From a virus, in IMG/VR virus record IMGVR_UViG_3300050821_007565, positions 1-32,769 of that record: 32,769 nt of DNA; one strand, given 5' to 3'. Every line of letters starts with the position of its first letter. Within the stretch, counting starts at the first letter, position 1. Both the position numbers and the translations under genes were made by a program. Positions 30,598-32,769 of this stretch are shown one piece after another. A model generated the notes under the pieces. The model did not search any database. It was not told the DNA's origin and saw nothing but the letters and a program-made list of their open reading frames with translations.

Positions 30598-31167
30598 ATG
30601 CAAATCACTGATCCGCAAACCATTCCACAATCAAGCCTACCATTGTTTGTATTTAGTGACAGCGCCACAGACTTTATAGCCTTCCTGATTACCTGGCGCA
30701 CCAAAGGCACATGGAACCATGCAATGTTGCTGGCTAACCAAGATAAGTTTGCTGCCCAAGCCTGGACATATGCGGAGGTTCCAATAGCTGTGTATATGAA
30801 GAAAGGCTCTAGGTTAGAGTTCTTTTCTTTGGTTAATACAACTGCAAATATTGAGAAAGCTGTCCAGGATTACGTTTCTAGGCGTCTAGCTGCCCCATGG
30901 TGGCACAAAGTCTACGATTTCGTAGGGATACTAGGCCAAGCTGTTGGAATGCCTAAAATACATACTCCTGGGCTTGAATACTGCTCTGTGGATGTTACTA
31001 ATTGTTTAAAAACGATAGCTAATCTATTACCAACCGCTGATCAAGCAACAATAGATGCCATTCCTAATGAGATTAACCCGCAAGATCTACATGACTATAT
31101 GGTTATGAATCCTAAGACTTTTGCTCTTTACGGACAATATGAGGCTGATGAGGGTATTCAAGCATGA
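30598..31167 (+). CDS. Permuted NlpC/P60 (papain-like) hydrolase, endolysin candidate, 189 aa
   Basis: His 41 in GTWNHAMLLAN and Cys 129 in LEYCSVDVTNCL give the H-then-C order of the permuted papain fold (YaeF/YiiX type), where an acidic residue between them completes the site (Glu 60 or Glu 74 are candidates). These enzymes cut peptide or ester/amide bonds; in a lysis cassette the likely target is peptidoglycan peptide. GTGAGG precedes the ATG by five bases. There is no signal peptide, so it needs the holin. It could also act on lipids or proteins. It is the best endolysin candidate on the plus strand. Confidence 0.65.
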   Translation: MQITDPQTIPQSSLPLFVFSDSATDFIAFLITWRTKGTWNHAMLLANQDKFAAQAWTYAEVPIAVYMKKGSRLEFFSLVNTTANIEKAVQDYVSRRLAAPWWHKVYDFVGILGQAVGMPKIHTPGLEYCSVDVTNCLKTIANLLPTADQATIDAIPNEINPQDLHDYMVMNPKTFALYGQYEADEGIQA

Positions 31168-31303
31168 TAATGTTATGGAAAATATACTTCAAGCTATGTG
31201 GCGTCAAATACTACAAAGTGCCGGTGTATCGATCCTTTTTCTCACCCAAGCCTTAGCAGGCGTTCAATTCTTTCCTACAATTGACAAAGCTATGGAGGTT
31301 AAG

Positions 31304-31741
31304 ATGAACGAGCAATCTGAGCTGAATCTTAACCGTTATATTGATGATATTCAAAATAGCGCTGAGGTTCATATGTTTAATTTATTTCGTGTGATCCCTA
31401 AAGAACATTGGGATGGGCAAGTCACACATGTGTTTAGCGCTCTGCTTATCCATATCACAGGAAATATGCACATCTATAACCAAACAAAGAAACAAGAAAA
31501 TTTATTAGATCTCAAGGCATCATTAAACGCTATGAATACTTTTCTAGCGGATTGGGATAGTGGTAAGGACTATTTCAAGTCACGGTTAGGTGAAGATAAT
31601 CTTCATATTGTTACAGGCCGGATAGAAATGTTCACGATAGACTTTCATGCGAATTACAAGGAAGCTTTGCAGGAGATAGAAGAATTGACGAATGTAGGAT
31701 CTAGCTTTGAGGCGAGTTCTATTCCTCTGAAAGTTCATTGA
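31304..31741 (+). CDS. Hypothetical protein, 145 aa
   Basis: GGAGG five bases before the ATG at 31304 decides this start. In the same frame an earlier ATG (31175) would add a hydrophobic segment (QILQSAGVSILFLTQALAG) that looks like a signal or anchor, but it has no ribosome site. The protein, MNEQSELNLNRYIDDIQNSA onward, is helical, with His-rich patches (HITGNMHIYNQTKKQEN) and no known motif. Between 31168 and 31303 only a doubtful 28-codon frame is seen. Its end overlaps a minus-strand gene by 23 bases, closing the late transcription unit. Confidence 0.55.
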   Translation: MNEQSELNLNRYIDDIQNSAEVHMFNLFRVIPKEHWDGQVTHVFSALLIHITGNMHIYNQTKKQENLLDLKASLNAMNTFLADWDSGKDYFKSRLGEDNLHIVTGRIEMFTIDFHANYKEALQEIEELTNVGSSFEASSIPLKVH

Positions 31742-31832
31742 TCCATCCGACATCACATTTACCTTCGTGATAACCAACCCACCAACAGAATAAACCAAAA
31801 GTTAATATGCCTATGATGTAGAGGGTTTTCAT
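31719..31832 (-). CDS. Small membrane protein, 37 aa
   Basis: The ATG overlaps the stop of the i-spanin-like gene (ATGA). A single membrane helix (MKTLYIIGILTFGLFCWWVG) is followed by a polar end with Glu and Asp. It overlaps the last plus-strand gene by 23 bases tail to tail, so transcripts from the two sides are antisense to each other here. Function unknown; lysis or envelope work is suggested by its neighbours. Confidence 0.55.
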   Translation of the reverse strand: MKTLYIIGILTFGLFCWWVGYHEGKCDVGWINELSEE

Positions 31833-32059
31833 TTAGATGGTTGACCTTTCAGGCAACTTGGCATTATATTTGTATCTGTAATGAAAAATTTATTTTGTTG
31901 CAATAAATTATCTTGTTTTTCTTCTAATTTCTCAATCCTTTGCCTTAGATCATCCTCTGCATATTGCCTTGTAATCCCTACAGCGCAGATTAAAACTCCT
32001 AGCCCTATTAGTGCCCACCAATAATGCCAAAGTTTTTTGCTTATCGCATTCATAGACAT
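31829..32059 (-). CDS. Inner-membrane protein with coiled coil, i-spanin (Rz)-like, 76 aa
   Basis: An N-terminal membrane helix (HYWWALIGLGVLICAVGITR) is followed by a charged coiled coil (DDLRQRIEKLEEKQDNLLQQ) and a short tail with a Cys. This is the shape of the inner-membrane spanin Rz, which joins an outer-membrane lipoprotein to fuse membranes at lysis. The lipoprotein at 30300-30590 on the other strand could be the partner, but spanin genes are normally together, so this is tentative. AAGGA precedes the ATG. It overlaps the previous gene by 10 bases. Confidence 0.5.
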   Translation of the reverse strand: MSMNAISKKLWHYWWALIGLGVLICAVGITRQYAEDDLRQRIEKLEEKQDNLLQQNKFFITDTNIMPSCLKGQPSK

Positions 32060-32241
32060 GTTTTATGATCCTTAATAGATGTTAGTATTTTTCTTAATGA
32101 GTCAAACGTGACATTTTCTGTTTTTGAGAAAAAGTATTCATTATTTAACTGTTTAAGCGCCACATCAATGCTTTCTATTCTGTCTCTTTTGATATGACAT
32201 TTCAGGCAAGCGTGTTCAGGATAATCGTGTTCGCAATTCAT
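32050..32241 (-). CDS. Cys/His-rich small protein, 63 aa
   Basis: GGAGG five bases before the ATG at 32241 sets the start. The N-terminus MNCEHDYPEHACLKCHIKRD holds three Cys and three His with a C-x-H, H-x-C-x-x-C-H arrangement that could bind zinc, and the rest is a short charged helix region. Genes on both sides encode membrane or exported proteins, but this one has no hydrophobic segment. Function unknown. Confidence 0.6.
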   Translation of the reverse strand: MNCEHDYPEHACLKCHIKRDRIESIDVALKQLNNEYFFSKTENVTFDSLRKILTSIKDHKTCL

Positions 32242-32312
32242 TAAACCCTCCAATACTTGATAAGGTAGATTAAACAGAAAAGCATCACTAAAAGGATACC
32301 GAAGTCGCTCAT
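32241..32312 (-). CDS. 23-residue membrane microprotein
   Basis: A frame of 23 codons, MSDFGILLVMLFCLIYLIKY then WRV, is almost one membrane helix with a basic end. Its start overlaps the stop of the exported protein gene (ATGA), and its stop overlaps the next ATG (TAATG), so the chain is fully coupled. This exact tiling supports it despite its size. It resembles pinholin-like or regulatory membrane peptides, but no family is recognised. Confidence 0.5.
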   Translation of the reverse strand: MSDFGILLVMLFCLIYLIKYWRV

Positions 32313-32611
32313 TCCCCGCACCCTATCTTTTTACATATCAAAACTATAGCATTGTGGTTCCAGAGTTCCATAGCTGCTATTTTATCAACTTTATCTTGTA
32401 GTGTTTTTATTTCATCTTTTTCAATAACTGTGCCTACTGCTATTTTTGTTTTTGTATCGTTAATACATCCTGATTCAAATTCTATATACTGAGGATTTAC
32501 GCAAGTCGGATCAGAAACAAATGGTGAATTATCAGTGAAGAAAGGTTTGTCTGAACTATCTTTAGCCCAGCAGGTTCCTGTGAGTAGTATCAAAACTAGA
32601 AGTATTCTCAT
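32309..32611 (-). CDS. Exported protein with Sec signal peptide, 100 aa
   Basis: MRILLVLILLTGTCWA is a signal peptide, giving a mature protein that starts KDSSDKPFFTDNSPF. There are Cys residues near the middle (DPTCVNPQ, SGCIND) and the end (LICKKIGCGE), perhaps as disulphides. AAAGGA lies just before the ATG. The end is a hydrophobic-basic stretch. It is the first gene after the GY-repeat protein in the leftward cluster, and no family is recognised. Confidence 0.58.
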   Translation of the reverse strand: MRILLVLILLTGTCWAKDSSDKPFFTDNSPFVSDPTCVNPQYIEFESGCINDTKTKIAVGTVIEKDEIKTLQDKVDKIAAMELWNHNAIVLICKKIGCGE

Positions 32612-32636
32612 ACATTCCTTTCGTTACAGGTTAAGA

Positions 32637-32769
32637 CTAGGCATTTAATAATTCAGGTAATCGTTTATAGCCATAGCCATAGCCATCGCCATAGCCATAG
32701 CCATCGCCATAGCCATAGCCATAGCCATCGCCATAGCCATAGCCATCGCCATAGCCATAGCCATAGCCA
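32637..32769 (-). CDS. C-terminal end of a Gly-Tyr/Gly-Asp repeat protein (runs off right edge)
   Basis: Read on the minus strand the microsatellite gives Gly-Tyr dipeptides broken by Gly-Asp at regular points (GYGYGY GD GYGY GD ...), then the tail KRLPELLNA and a stop at 32639-32637. No stop occurs in this frame up to the window edge. Other frames of the repeat are open too, but only this one continues into a sensible tail. Short Gly/aromatic/Asp repeats appear in some phage structural or adhesive proteins. The start and most of the gene are outside the window. Confidence 0.5.
   Translation of the reverse strand, partial: GYGYGYGDGYGYGDGYGYGYGDGYGYGDGYGYGYKRLPELLNA
32667..32769. repeat. 6-bp microsatellite with a 42-bp higher-order period
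   Basis: The unit ATAGCC is repeated, with ATCGCC at fixed places: three ATAGCC, one ATCGCC, two ATAGCC, one ATCGCC, then the same again. This gives a seven-unit (42-bp) period, two full copies and part of a third before the window ends. Slippage or assembly collapse can change its length. On the minus strand it codes the Gly-Tyr/Gly-Asp repeat. Confidence 0.85.

Noticed and set aside
31170-31256. 28-codon plus-strand frame between the hydrolase and the next gene
   Set aside because: The nearest purine block is 13 bases upstream and the frame has no recognisable trait; not enough to call a gene.
1-32769. Circular genome joined through the right-edge repeat
   Set aside because: Joining the edges would put the NUMOD4 frame into a Trp-Leu repeat frame, not the Gly-Tyr frame, so the window edges give no support for closure.

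Overview
The window is most of the genome of a tailed dsDNA bacteriophage of low GC content. It looks short-tailed (podovirus-like): the rightward late block has a large terminase, portal, scaffold, major capsid protein, a head-tail adaptor, a nozzle-like protein and three probable ejection proteins, and I see no tape-measure, sheath or major tail-tube gene. An O-antigen polymerase/ligase-type gene, a lipoprotein and several Sec signal peptides point to a Gram-negative host. The host species cannot be read from the sequence.

Left arm (1-4330, minus strand): a tightly packed leftward operon of small genes, many joined by ATGA or TAATG overlaps. It starts from a strong sigma70-type promoter at 4303-4330. 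It holds small unknown proteins, a lysozyme-like exported protein (2570-3007), a ribbon-helix-helix regulator (2106-2282), a D5/P4-type primase-helicase (581-1948) and, at the window edge, a NUMOD4-type homing endonuclease. A second promoter at the end of the regulator gene feeds a leader RNA. That leader carries an intrinsic terminator and then a compact three-way junction just before the primase gene. About 0.8 kb of AT-rich non-coding DNA (4331-5118) with short repeats separates the leftward and rightward units and is the best place for an origin or control region.

Rightward genes 5153-8607: a possible small terminase with an apparently leaderless start, several microproteins (one very acidic, one with an EF-hand-like loop), a HAD-family phosphatase-like protein that seems to start at ATT, and the large terminase. 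Morphogenesis genes run from 8595 to 25156. Unusually, at least seven proteins of the virion/tail/fibre region, or lying directly beside it, begin with clear Sec signal peptides: the decoration-like, nozzle-like, three fibre-like, LamG adhesin and one small protein. The same block contains a Wzy/WaaL-type O-antigen enzyme (13833-14981), a GNAT acetyltransferase (20909-21250) and an ATP-grasp ligase (25245-26477). This arrangement suggests a phage that exports structural or adhesive proteins and remodels the host surface.

Lysis region (28517-31741): small membrane proteins, an XhlA-like protein, a lipoprotein and a permuted NlpC/P60-type hydrolase candidate, with a complete stand-alone two-component receiver domain (29373-29747) set among them. 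A leftward cluster of five small genes (31719-32611), mostly membrane or exported proteins and including an i-spanin-like one, converges on it. The right edge is a 6-bp microsatellite with a 42-bp higher-order period that encodes the end of a Gly-Tyr/Gly-Asp repeat protein on the minus strand.
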